NCBI RefSeq assembly: GCF_050753385.1
Contig: NZ_JBLZFZ010000003.1
Location: 124,001-188,000, forward strand
Reading direction: 5' to 3'
Length of the DNA stretch: 64,000 bases
From: Pantanalinema rosaneae
Lineage (GTDB): Bacteria; Cyanobacteriota; Cyanobacteriia; Leptolyngbyales; Leptolyngbyaceae
Shown here piece by piece: positions 25,012-33,026 of this stretch. Position 1 is the stretch's first letter; each line of letters opens with the position of its first letter. Both the position numbers and the translations under genes were made by a program. The notes under the pieces are model-generated. The model was not told the DNA's origin. It was given only the letters and a program-made list of their open reading frames with translations, and made no database searches.

Positions 25012-26793
25012 TTCATCGCCACCCCAACTAGCTGAAACTTTGATGTCCACAACCACCGGGATCGGATGCAGAAACTTCCGAGCTGCTGCAACCATGCAGC
25101 GACGTAGGAGATAACTGCTGTGCTTTGCTTCAGCAACAGGACACTCCAGCAGGATTTCATCATGAACTGTGCAAATCAGCTTCGCTCCTGTACCCGCCAG
25201 TACTTTGTCAAGCTTCACCAACGCCAATTTCGTGATATCCGCATTCAATCCCTGGACAGGATGGTTCAGCAATTCCGCCAGTCTGGGTTTATCTGCCCAC
25301 CTGCGCCGCCTGCCTGCCAGGGTACGGCTCTCCCTTACTCCCCGGATGTAACTGCGCTTAATCGTCTCATGCCACTCTGCTACTCCGGTGTAGACCTCAA
25401 AGAATCGTTTTCGGAATGCTTTTGCCTGCTCTAGAGACAGAGTGACCCCGTACTTTGTCTCTGCATAGCTCTGAAGTTTGGCAGCACCCATGCCATAAAT
25501 CAGCCCAAAGTTGATGGCTTTGGCAAGCCGTCGATCTTCCTCGCTCACATTAGCGATCGCTTTCCCCGTCACAAGAGCTGCTGTCAGCCGATGCAGATCC
25601 TCACCCTTACGATAGGCTCGTTGCATCCGGGCATCGCCACTCAAGCGGGCAACAATTCGCAGCTCAATTTGAGAATAGTCCGCTCGCACGATTTGATAAC
25701 CTGGTGCAGCGACAAAACAGGTTCGGGCGGCAGCATCGCGAGGAATGGTTTGCAAAGGTGGATTGCGGCAAGAGAACCGCCCTGACCTGGCTCCGATCTG
25801 ATAGTAGGTCGGGTGAATTCTGCCTGTCACCGGATGGATATGCTTGGGCAGGCTGTCGGCAAAGGTAGCAGTAATTTTGGAGAGGTGACGGTAGTCCAAT
25901 AGCGCTCGGATCACAGGATACTGTTTCACCAGGGGAACCAGTTCCTTTTGATTGGTAGATTTTACTGAAATTCCAAATGTCTGAAGCGCTGCAAGTACCT
26001 GTTGGGGGGAGTTTGGGTTAATCGTATCCGTCATCTCCGGCAGCAAAGACATCTGATCTTTACCAGCGATCCGGAGTTGGCTGAGCTGATGAAGTGCTGC
26101 ATCCCGATCGCTTTCCAGTTTCGCCCCCAATGTTTGCCAGCGGGAAAGATCTAGCAACATCCCATTCAGCTCCATCTGAGCTACCGCAGGCATACAGTGA
26201 AACTCCAGTTGGGCAATTTTGAGAAGCTGCGATCGCTCCAGCTTCTTGACCAGGATCGGGTACAGTTCCAATAAAATTGCGGCATCCAACGCCGCATACT
26301 GTAACTGTTTTGAGGTCAGGGGTTGGCTCCAATCACTGACCTGTTGGGTTTTATCCAGCGCTATATTCAATAGCTTTTGAGCAAGCGTCTGCAACGAGAG
26401 ACTGGTTTTCAGTCCTGCCGTCAACACACGATAAGCAATTTGTGTATCGAAGAAGGGCGGCGCGGGTTGGAGTCCTGCCTGGGCAAGGAACTGCCAGTCG
26501 AATTTGCCATTGTGGGTAATTTTGATCGCAGGGCTGGAGAGGATCTGTTGGAGTGGGTGGCGATCGCAGGGAGCAATCTGAGGCAGATCAATGAGCATCA
26601 CTGGCTGATTGGGGACTGCAAGCTGAATGAGCCGAATCGTATGAATGTGAGGATCTAACCCAGTTGTCTCGCAATCCAAGCCAAGAATTGGAGACTGTTC
26701 AAGCGAACGCAGTGCAATTTCAAGTTCTCTGGTCGATGTAATCAGACGATACGTAACATCCTTCAAATTAGGGTAAGTTTTGGAAATGGGCAT
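25006..26793 (-). CDS. Family A DNA polymerase with 3'-5' exonuclease, no 5' nuclease
   Basis: This protein of about 595 residues has Exo I (LGLDCETTGLD), Exo II (THNGKFDWQFL) and Exo III (QYAALDAAILLEL) motifs, so the proofreading site looks complete. These are followed by polymerase motifs A (DYSQIELRIVARLSGD), B (RRLAKAINFGLIYGM) and C (CTVHDEILLE). The 5' flap nuclease of chromosomal PolI is absent, as in phage and plasmid enzymes, so it is probably a replicative or repair polymerase of the element. The ATG at 26793 is chosen because the upstream extension does not look like the family's N-terminus. An inverted repeat covers its leader. Confidence 0.93.
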   Translation of the reverse strand: MPISKTYPNLKDVTYRLITSTRELEIALRSLEQSPILGLDCETTGLDPHIHTIRLIQLAVPNQPVMLIDLPQIAPCDRHPLQQILSSPAIKITHNGKFDWQFLAQAGLQPAPPFFDTQIAYRVLTAGLKTSLSLQTLAQKLLNIALDKTQQVSDWSQPLTSKQLQYAALDAAILLELYPILVKKLERSQLLKIAQLEFHCMPAVAQMELNGMLLDLSRWQTLGAKLESDRDAALHQLSQLRIAGKDQMSLLPEMTDTINPNSPQQVLAALQTFGISVKSTNQKELVPLVKQYPVIRALLDYRHLSKITATFADSLPKHIHPVTGRIHPTYYQIGARSGRFSCRNPPLQTIPRDAAARTCFVAAPGYQIVRADYSQIELRIVARLSGDARMQRAYRKGEDLHRLTAALVTGKAIANVSEEDRRLAKAINFGLIYGMGAAKLQSYAETKYGVTLSLEQAKAFRKRFFEVYTGVAEWHETIKRSYIRGVRESRTLAGRRRRWADKPRLAELLNHPVQGLNADITKLALVKLDKVLAGTGAKLICTVHDEILLECPVAEAKHSSYLLRRCMVAAARKFLHPIPVVVDIKVSASWGGDET

Positions 26794-26794
26794 G

Positions 26795-26850
26795 ACTGGA
26801 AATGGATGGAGAACTATCCTGAAGGGGCGATAGCACCAACTATTTCCAGT
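26795..26850. repeat. Inverted repeat ACTGGAAAT/ATTTCCAGT in the polymerase leader
   Basis: Nine-bp arms at 26795-26803 and 26842-26850 lie just upstream of the polymerase ATG (26793). This could be an operator or a leader hairpin that limits expression. No regulator is identified. Confidence 0.45.
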
Positions 26851-26862
26851 AGCTCTCATGAT

Positions 26863-27597
26863 TCAAAACAAACTGCCCTGCTCTGGTTGATCGGTTGTTT
26901 GAACTGGGGCAACCGCAATTGCTTCTGTCTTCCGATTGCGGCGTTTTCCCCATCCCTGTTGAGCCGCATGTTTCACTACACTTTGACGAATCGATCGACT
27001 CAGATCTTGAAAATCATTTTTGACTGTGCTGAATTCAATCGGATGACCACCAATCAATTCATAAAAATTGTCAGCCCCTTCTGGTAATTTATTGTGCTTC
27101 CGCATCACCTCATTACCTGCCCAAATGTAAAGGTCAGAATAGTCGCGGTGCATAGGTGCTTCAAAGCTGGCAGGCATCATATAGGTCAGCACTTCAGTGG
27201 GTGTAGCGTAGTCTCCCACTTGATCCTGCTCATATTCAGAAAGGATGAGATCAAAGCGATCTTTTACACAGGCAACCTTCAACCAGGTTGGAATGACATC
27301 ACCCCACAAACTGCGGTGCAATACCAAGGGTCCCACTAAATAACGGACATGATGGATGGAAAACTCTGCCATTTCCAACATGCACGCTAGCAATTCTTTC
27401 GGAACGTCGAGGGATGCCAAAAGCCGCAACATTTCCAGGGTGCTGGATGAGCAACGGGTGTCTGGGGTAGCAGCATCTTTCGCTTGTTGAAGAGTTCGCA
27501 CCAACTCTTCAGGAATAAAACTCAGTTGATCCACAGCGCAAGCCTCTTGTAGGGGTGTCCCTACAAACAGCCAATTGGCTGGAGCGTTGTTATCCAC
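26863..27597 (-). CDS. Hypothetical protein with C-terminal QGSLF motif, 244 aa
   Basis: This 244-residue soluble helical protein probably begins with GTG at 27597. It has no recognisable catalytic motif. The C-terminus is a basic stretch (GWGKRRNRKTE) followed by a flexible tail ending in QGSLF, which resembles sliding-clamp-binding pentapeptides. It lies immediately upstream of the DNA polymerase gene in the same direction, so it may be a polymerase accessory or regulator. This role is inferred from context and the tail. Confidence 0.65.
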   Translation of the reverse strand: MDNNAPANWLFVGTPLQEACAVDQLSFIPEELVRTLQQAKDAATPDTRCSSSTLEMLRLLASLDVPKELLACMLEMAEFSIHHVRYLVGPLVLHRSLWGDVIPTWLKVACVKDRFDLILSEYEQDQVGDYATPTEVLTYMMPASFEAPMHRDYSDLYIWAGNEVMRKHNKLPEGADNFYELIGGHPIEFSTVKNDFQDLSRSIRQSVVKHAAQQGWGKRRNRKTEAIAVAPVQTTDQPEQGSLF

Positions 27598-27668
27598 CTG
27601 GTTGAGGTCAGTACCGAGTCAAGCTTTATAGGCTGGCAAGCATATCGTTTCGTATGGATGCTTGCGCG

Positions 27669-27974
27669 ATGAACACCGAATCAAATCCCGATTTCAATGC
27701 CACCCCCGACAGCAGTAGCGGTTATCAAACGGATGGCTATCAAACCACTGGTGCTGGTAGCGAACAGTCGATCTCTGGGGCGGGCACAAATCCCTGGCAA
27801 ACCGATCACTTCAGTGATGGCTATCAGGAAAACATCTTTGAACAAAATTTTGGCGATACACCTTACTCAGAATCAGCCGCCAACCCCAACCCTCACTTGA
27901 AGGGCTATGGCAAGGGTTCCGCTTATCAGCCGAAAACAGAGCGTAACTTTTCCGCACCCGAACTGGAGCTTTAA
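27669..27974 (+). CDS. Hypothetical Gln/Asn/Gly/Ser-rich protein, 101 aa
   Basis: This 101-residue protein is low in complexity, rich in Asn, Ser, Gly, Gln and Tyr (GYQTDGYQTTG), and lacks a hydrophobic core, so it is probably disordered. The ATG at 27669 is preferred to one at 27654. It diverges from the polymerase-linked gene and is followed after 23 bases by the secreted hydrolase gene, so it may belong to that operon. The family is not recognised. Confidence 0.5.
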   Translation: MNTESNPDFNATPDSSSGYQTDGYQTTGAGSEQSISGAGTNPWQTDHFSDGYQENIFEQNFGDTPYSESAANPNPHLKGYGKGSAYQPKTERNFSAPELEL

Positions 27975-27997
27975 TTCCCTCAACCCGGTCTGATGTC

Positions 27998-30409
27998 ATG
28001 AATACCCCACTGAGAATGCCAGACGGCTTCAAAAGGCAGCGTGTTCTGGCATGGCTCATTTCGCTGTGCTTGATTGTCATCAGCCTTTGCGGGCTTGTTG
28101 CACCTGCATCTGCTCGAACGATCGATGACGGCAGCCTACCCACGCGAATTCTAGAAATTGCAGGGAGTCAATCTGGATTGACTGCAACTCAAGTTTTGTT
28201 GCCTGACTGGAACCGGATCTCTTTATCACAAATGCCGGGTATCAGTCGCTCCGGCTCCATAGATGGCAAGCCCTACAGCCAAATGGTGGGGTACGACCTG
28301 AGCCGCCGTTGGAGTGCTGGCATGACTCCCGATCAGTATTTGAAGCTGGGGGATATTTCACAAGCATTTCAAGCAGAAGTATTTTCGTCAGGGGCGATCG
28401 CCCAACTCACCAACCTCGATCTCAACCAAGTTGCCCTGAGCGCGTTTACGTTGGCAGCCGATCAAACCCTGAGCCATTTAGCAAAAGTGGTGCCGGGGCT
28501 AGCACAAACTAATGTCCGGGCGATCGCGCCTGTCGCGGCGCTTTTGGTTGCCAAAGCCGTCGGCATTAATGTCTCTGATCAGACCCTGGCTGAAGTGCTG
28601 GCACAGAATCCTCAGATTGGACAGCTACGCTTAAAGGAGATTGATCTTTCTCGCTTTCCTGTCAACTCTATTCCCAACCTGGAAGCCGTTCAGCTCCAAC
28701 AATTTGAGGGCTGGATGAACAGCTTTGTGAAAGGTATTCCAGGATTGGGTCAGGTGCCGTTAGGGTCAATGCCCAACCCGATCGCTGAACTGGGTAGCCT
28801 GGTCATGCGAGTTGATCAGGTGTATGGTCCAGCAGAGGCACAACGCAATAACACTATTTCTGGCTCCGATGTTCAAGGCTTTTCTGTCCCCTGTGCTGAA
28901 ACGGATTGCGCCTATGTTGAACTGGATGATCTGGAGAACGCCGGACGTAGTGCGCGTGGCAGGCTGGAAGGCAAGCAATGGATTTCAGGAAAATATCAGG
29001 AAGTCCAGGGTGGCTGGGGTGTTTTGCGATCGGTGAATGGTGGTCGAGAACCTACAGGACGTTTGCCCTTCGGTTCTGCTTTCAAAGTTGTGGTGATGGA
29101 GCCAGATGAAACCACAGATACCGTAGATACTGCTCTATTCTTCCGTTTCTGTGCCAACGCGCTGGGCTGCACACCCTACTTCATTGGTCCGGTGCCGTTC
29201 TTCACCTACAAAGTAAATGCTTTGATGTTTGTCGGGGATTTGAGCGATCAACGCGCTGCCGCTGCCTCCCAACCCACTGGAGCTAGTCGAGAGTCTGGAA
29301 GTAACCGAACTGGTGCTGGAAATCAAAAGGAGGGCAATCCCTGTACGATCAGCGGCAGTAGTCAGCCCGTATCAGCACAGTCCATGCAAGGCATTAGTCT
29401 AAACGCATTGGCAAAATCGATCGCCAGCATCGAAAGTGCTGGAAGCGGAGGCTATCAAGCAGTTGGAGTTCATACGTGTGCGGATGGGGGCAGTAACTGC
29501 GGACGGGGGTTAGGACGCTACCAGTTCATGAGCTACAATCCCTATGCAGTGCAGTTAATTGCTGCAAAGCCAGGGGGGCAGGGATTCTTAAATCGCATTG
29601 GACAGGGCTACCAACCCACTGAAGCGGAACTGTTTCAGTTTTTTCCACCTGCTGATCAAGATCGCGCCTTTATGGCAGATCTCGCCAATAAAATTCAGGC
29701 GACGCGAGGACAGATTGATCCAACGACAGGGCAACCCTTTAGGGGCGATCGCTTACTAGAACGAGTTGCCCAAAAACATTTCGGTGGCGACTACAGCCGT
29801 GTCGATGGTGGAGGCTCTGATGCCTTGGGTCGTTTGAGCCTACGAGATTACGGTCGCGCTGCTGTGACTCGCTATCGCAACGGTGGTAATGGCACACTCA
29901 CCTGTGCTCCCAGCGCCACCCTGACAACCGCTAATGCTTCTGGAACGAAAAGCAATGATACAACCTCGAACCGTGGGACACCCGGACAAGCTACCGGAAA
30001 GCTAACTAACCCTGCTCCAGGCTTTCCAGTGACCAGTGAATTTGGTCCTCGCTCCAGTCCCTGTGCTAGTTGTAGCTCTAATCATGCTGGCATTGATATC
30101 GGAACACCGATCGGGACACCGGTTCGGGCGGCTGATGGGGGCAAGGTTCTTTACGCAGGTTGGCTATCAGGCTATGGCAAAACCATGATTGTGGAACATG
30201 CCAATGGCAGGATGACGCTCTATGCTCACCTGGATTCAATGGACGTGAGCGCTGGCACAGCTGTTCGGCAGGGGCAGGCGATCGCCCGTAGTGGACAAAG
30301 CGGCTTGGGCACCGGACCCCACCTCCACTTTGAAGTGATTGAAGGTGCTACCCCCGGCAACTGGCGCAGCGGCTCTTCCATCAATCCTAGACAGTGGGTT
30401 CAATTCTAA
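27998..30409 (+). CDS. Secreted cell-wall hydrolase: lysozyme-like domain plus M23 peptidase
   Basis: This is an 803-residue exported protein. A signal peptide (VLAWLISLCLIVISLCGLVAPASA) ends near residue 40. A long unique region (40-440) follows, then a region with features of lysozyme/transglycosylase domains (about 455-640, IASIESAGSGGYQ and GRGLGRYQFMSYNP), and an M23 endopeptidase (about 675-800) with HAGIDI and HLHFE zinc ligands and YAHLD. Such two-activity hydrolases open peptidoglycan for conjugation machines. It is followed by two small envelope genes, which fits an envelope-spanning transfer complex. Confidence 0.85.
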   Translation: MNTPLRMPDGFKRQRVLAWLISLCLIVISLCGLVAPASARTIDDGSLPTRILEIAGSQSGLTATQVLLPDWNRISLSQMPGISRSGSIDGKPYSQMVGYDLSRRWSAGMTPDQYLKLGDISQAFQAEVFSSGAIAQLTNLDLNQVALSAFTLAADQTLSHLAKVVPGLAQTNVRAIAPVAALLVAKAVGINVSDQTLAEVLAQNPQIGQLRLKEIDLSRFPVNSIPNLEAVQLQQFEGWMNSFVKGIPGLGQVPLGSMPNPIAELGSLVMRVDQVYGPAEAQRNNTISGSDVQGFSVPCAETDCAYVELDDLENAGRSARGRLEGKQWISGKYQEVQGGWGVLRSVNGGREPTGRLPFGSAFKVVVMEPDETTDTVDTALFFRFCANALGCTPYFIGPVPFFTYKVNALMFVGDLSDQRAAAASQPTGASRESGSNRTGAGNQKEGNPCTISGSSQPVSAQSMQGISLNALAKSIASIESAGSGGYQAVGVHTCADGGSNCGRGLGRYQFMSYNPYAVQLIAAKPGGQGFLNRIGQGYQPTEAELFQFFPPADQDRAFMADLANKIQATRGQIDPTTGQPFRGDRLLERVAQKHFGGDYSRVDGGGSDALGRLSLRDYGRAAVTRYRNGGNGTLTCAPSATLTTANASGTKSNDTTSNRGTPGQATGKLTNPAPGFPVTSEFGPRSSPCASCSSNHAGIDIGTPIGTPVRAADGGKVLYAGWLSGYGKTMIVEHANGRMTLYAHLDSMDVSAGTAVRQGQAIARSGQSGLGTGPHLHFEVIEGATPGNWRSGSSINPRQWVQF

Positions 30410-30422
30410 GGAGGAATCAATC

Positions 30423-30980
30423 ATGCAACCCCAGCAGCGATTTTCACTGAGATCCATTGGCAGACGTTTGACTGCAACCTTCTGGCTACCTTTAGCGGTG
30501 GGTATGCTGCTCACTATCGGCTTAGGGTATCTTCCGCTTGATGCTCAAACTACTGGAATCCCAGAAACCGTCAGTCGTTGTATTCCCCAACAAACCCGGC
30601 AACCCATTGTTCGGAGTGAACTGATCGGCTCTAGTCGATTACAAGGCAAGGATTATTACTTACTGGCAACTTACACCGAAAACAGCCAACCGCCGACTAA
30701 TTTGATTATCGCGGTTACGAATGGACGCTGCGAGGAAGTGTTTTTTAACCCGATGGGCGATCGCGTTCCCTTTGCTAGTGTTGTTCCCCAATCGATAGCC
30801 CAGCAGTTGACGCTGGCACGATACCGCCAGGAAATTCAGCGTATTGGCAGAGATCGTTTTCAGCAACAGGTCAATCAGGGTGCTGCTGCCACCCGAAATC
30901 CTACCTGGTTTGCTGAGGAAGTCTGGGCACTCCGGCAGTTAGGCATTACCGTTCCCGCTAATGTTCAGGTGCAACAGTGA
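30423..30980 (+). CDS. Exported hypothetical protein, 185 aa
   Basis: The ATG at 30423 has an AGGAGG site 7 bases upstream, so a longer frame beginning at 30339 is rejected. The N-terminus has a basic region and a hydrophobic stretch (FWLPLAVGMLLTIGLGYLPLDAQ), probably a signal peptide. The mature part has two cysteines. It follows the hydrolase gene by 13 bases and so is likely co-transcribed. The family is not recognised. Confidence 0.68.
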   Translation: MQPQQRFSLRSIGRRLTATFWLPLAVGMLLTIGLGYLPLDAQTTGIPETVSRCIPQQTRQPIVRSELIGSSRLQGKDYYLLATYTENSQPPTNLIIAVTNGRCEEVFFNPMGDRVPFASVVPQSIAQQLTLARYRQEIQRIGRDRFQQQVNQGAAATRNPTWFAEEVWALRQLGITVPANVQVQQ

Positions 30981-31005
30981 GTTCAAGTTGGAGAAAATAT
31001 CCGCC

Positions 31006-31605
31006 ATGATAGATTCATCTGCAAAACTGGCTCTAACTCAGCCGCAGGAAATGAATGCACCCACTCTTCCTCCACCGCCTCACTGGTTATGCCAAGTAGG
31101 ATACTGGTTTCGCATCGGCTTTAGCTTTTTTCTGCTGCTATCAGTACTCATTGGGGTAGCAGGTTGTAGTTCTAGTGCGGCTACCGTTCCTTGGCAAAAA
31201 GCAACCACAGTAGTTCCTGAACCTGTTTTAGAGCAAGTGATTCAATCAAACACAGATTTGGATGTGGCACAGGCAAAAGAAACCTTGCTTGCTTGGTCTG
31301 TAGACGGAAAAGAAGGTAAATTGACTCTGTTCAATTTCAACACCCCCAATTTATGTGGAGCTTTAGGTTGTCTCTACACTGGCTACTGGTTGAGAGAGAA
31401 TCGATCCGCAGTAGAGGTTTTCCAGAGCTATCTCAACCCTAACCTTCCAGCAAATAAACTTCTGTTTGAGGTAGGAAAAGATCGGGGTCAGGCTTTGCCC
31501 TGTTTGGAGGTGTTACAGATGGAGAGCGATCGCCTACGGCAATTGAATTATTGTTTCAATGGCGATCGTTACCAGCTTGCCGATAGTCAACTCTTCACGT
31601 CCTGA
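31006..31605 (+). CDS. Putative lipoprotein, 199 aa
   Basis: The start at ATG 31006 gives a cytosolic Pro-rich N-terminus, then a hydrophobic segment ending in the lipobox VAGCSSS (about residue 50). The signal is unusually far from the start. The mature domain has several cysteines (LCGALGCLY, LPCLEV, NYC). It completes a hydrolase-exported protein-lipoprotein cluster. A role in a transfer or wall complex is inferred from location. Confidence 0.65.
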   Translation: MIDSSAKLALTQPQEMNAPTLPPPPHWLCQVGYWFRIGFSFFLLLSVLIGVAGCSSSAATVPWQKATTVVPEPVLEQVIQSNTDLDVAQAKETLLAWSVDGKEGKLTLFNFNTPNLCGALGCLYTGYWLRENRSAVEVFQSYLNPNLPANKLLFEVGKDRGQALPCLEVLQMESDRLRQLNYCFNGDRYQLADSQLFTS

Positions 31606-31708
31606 ATGACTTTCAACATTAGTCCTTCAGCAGCAAGCAAAAAAGCTGCTGTAGCCAATTCAGCTCCAGCAGGGGTTGATCCAAAACAATTAATAGAGAT
31701 AAGTTAGA

Positions 31709-32815
31709 TTACTCCTCGTCATCATCCAAGTCATCATCTTCAAAATCAAAGTCATCATCATTCAGCTCAGCATCTGAGTCATCCAAGTCATCCAGGAAAT
31801 CTTCATCCTCTTCAATCGGTTTGATCTTTCGAGGAGATTTAGTAGAGGATTTGGCATTCAGGGCTTTACCAGTTACACCATTCTTGTGAGGCGGCAATAC
31901 TTCTACTTCAACCGCTTCTACCTCACCTGGCAAGGCAGGCAGAGATTGAGGTTCCGTGAATCCTGCGATCGCATCATGCTGCTGCCAGATCAGCGATTTT
32001 GCTGTAGGAGTGCCCAAATAGAGGAGAGGCAAGGTTTCGATCGTCGGTTTGGTATATGCCACTGTCTTACAGCAGTCGTGTTTGTTCTTGCCTTCCCCTT
32101 CCTTAACGGCTTTGAACTCCACCTCCAACACTCCCAAACTCCGCCATCGATCGTTCTTGCCGCTGAAAGGCACATTGAAGTAGTCAGCAAATGTTTTTTC
32201 CAGGGCACGGTAGAACTCCTCACGGGCTGACTTAAAGCTCCAGAGCGCGACATTTTTGAACCGCACTACGATCGGCATCGTATGCAGGGGTTGATTATCC
32301 TCATCCAGAAACAACAGCGCATGTTCTGAGCAAACATCCATCGCTTTCTTGTCCAGGCTATTGCGGTACTCATCGTAGAGTCCCACAACCGTACCGCCCA
32401 AATCTTCCACATCCGACTTGTAGCGAATGTATTCCGGCACAAATGCCAGCACGAGCAACCGGGCTTCCGTAATCAAAAGACCCGTCACATCTTCAGTGAA
32501 AGTAACCGTCGTGAGGTCATCTTCATCCGGCATGGCAAGCCAGCCCGCCTTTTCCAACTGATCGATCGGAATCAGAATCCCGGCTGGCTTGTCATTAACG
32601 ACAATGCCATAGGGCAACTGCGGTCGGCGCACCTGATTGTAGACATCGCTGAGTAGGTCTGTGTCAACCTCAAAGTCTTCTGGCTCCATCCTGTCGGTTC
32701 GAGCCGCACGAGAGTTGGTTGTCGCAGTTGATTTTGGTGATTTGGGAGTAGCCGTCTTAGCACTCGTTCTGGCAGTGCTGGTAGAGCTATTTCTGGAGTT
32801 CGTTGATTTAACCAT
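31709..32815 (-). CDS. DUF5895-like protein with basic N-tail and acidic C-tail, 368 aa
   Basis: This 368-residue protein has a Ser/Thr/Lys-rich N-tail (about 1-38), a globular middle (about 45-290), and a C-tail rich in Asp/Glu (last 40 residues). The middle fragment YGIVVNDKPAGILIPIDQLEKAGW, together with the later GLLITEARLLVLAF, resembles a cyanobacterial family I recall as DUF5895; that is not verified. The tail layout matches the two proteins at 11321-12613, although the middles differ. It lies opposite in direction to both neighbours. No function can be given. Confidence 0.65.
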   Translation of the reverse strand: MVKSTNSRNSSTSTARTSAKTATPKSPKSTATTNSRAARTDRMEPEDFEVDTDLLSDVYNQVRRPQLPYGIVVNDKPAGILIPIDQLEKAGWLAMPDEDDLTTVTFTEDVTGLLITEARLLVLAFVPEYIRYKSDVEDLGGTVVGLYDEYRNSLDKKAMDVCSEHALLFLDEDNQPLHTMPIVVRFKNVALWSFKSAREEFYRALEKTFADYFNVPFSGKNDRWRSLGVLEVEFKAVKEGEGKNKHDCCKTVAYTKPTIETLPLLYLGTPTAKSLIWQQHDAIAGFTEPQSLPALPGEVEAVEVEVLPPHKNGVTGKALNAKSSTKSPRKIKPIEEDEDFLDDLDDSDAELNDDDFDFEDDDLDDDEE

Positions 32816-33026
32816 TGCAGTGCAGTCAAATGAATTATCCCAACGCTGAGGCGTTAGCCTGACGCTATCTGAAACAGAATTTGGGTATTGAGCCTTTGGA
32901 CATCGCGAACCGACAAGTCAGCGCAAGCTGTCGCATCTCCTCACCCCCTTAAAAAATGTCCAGGTAGCTGATCCACTGACCAACCTGCAATCGTTAGGAT
33001 TTTCGCTAAAATCTTAGCCTTCTGCT

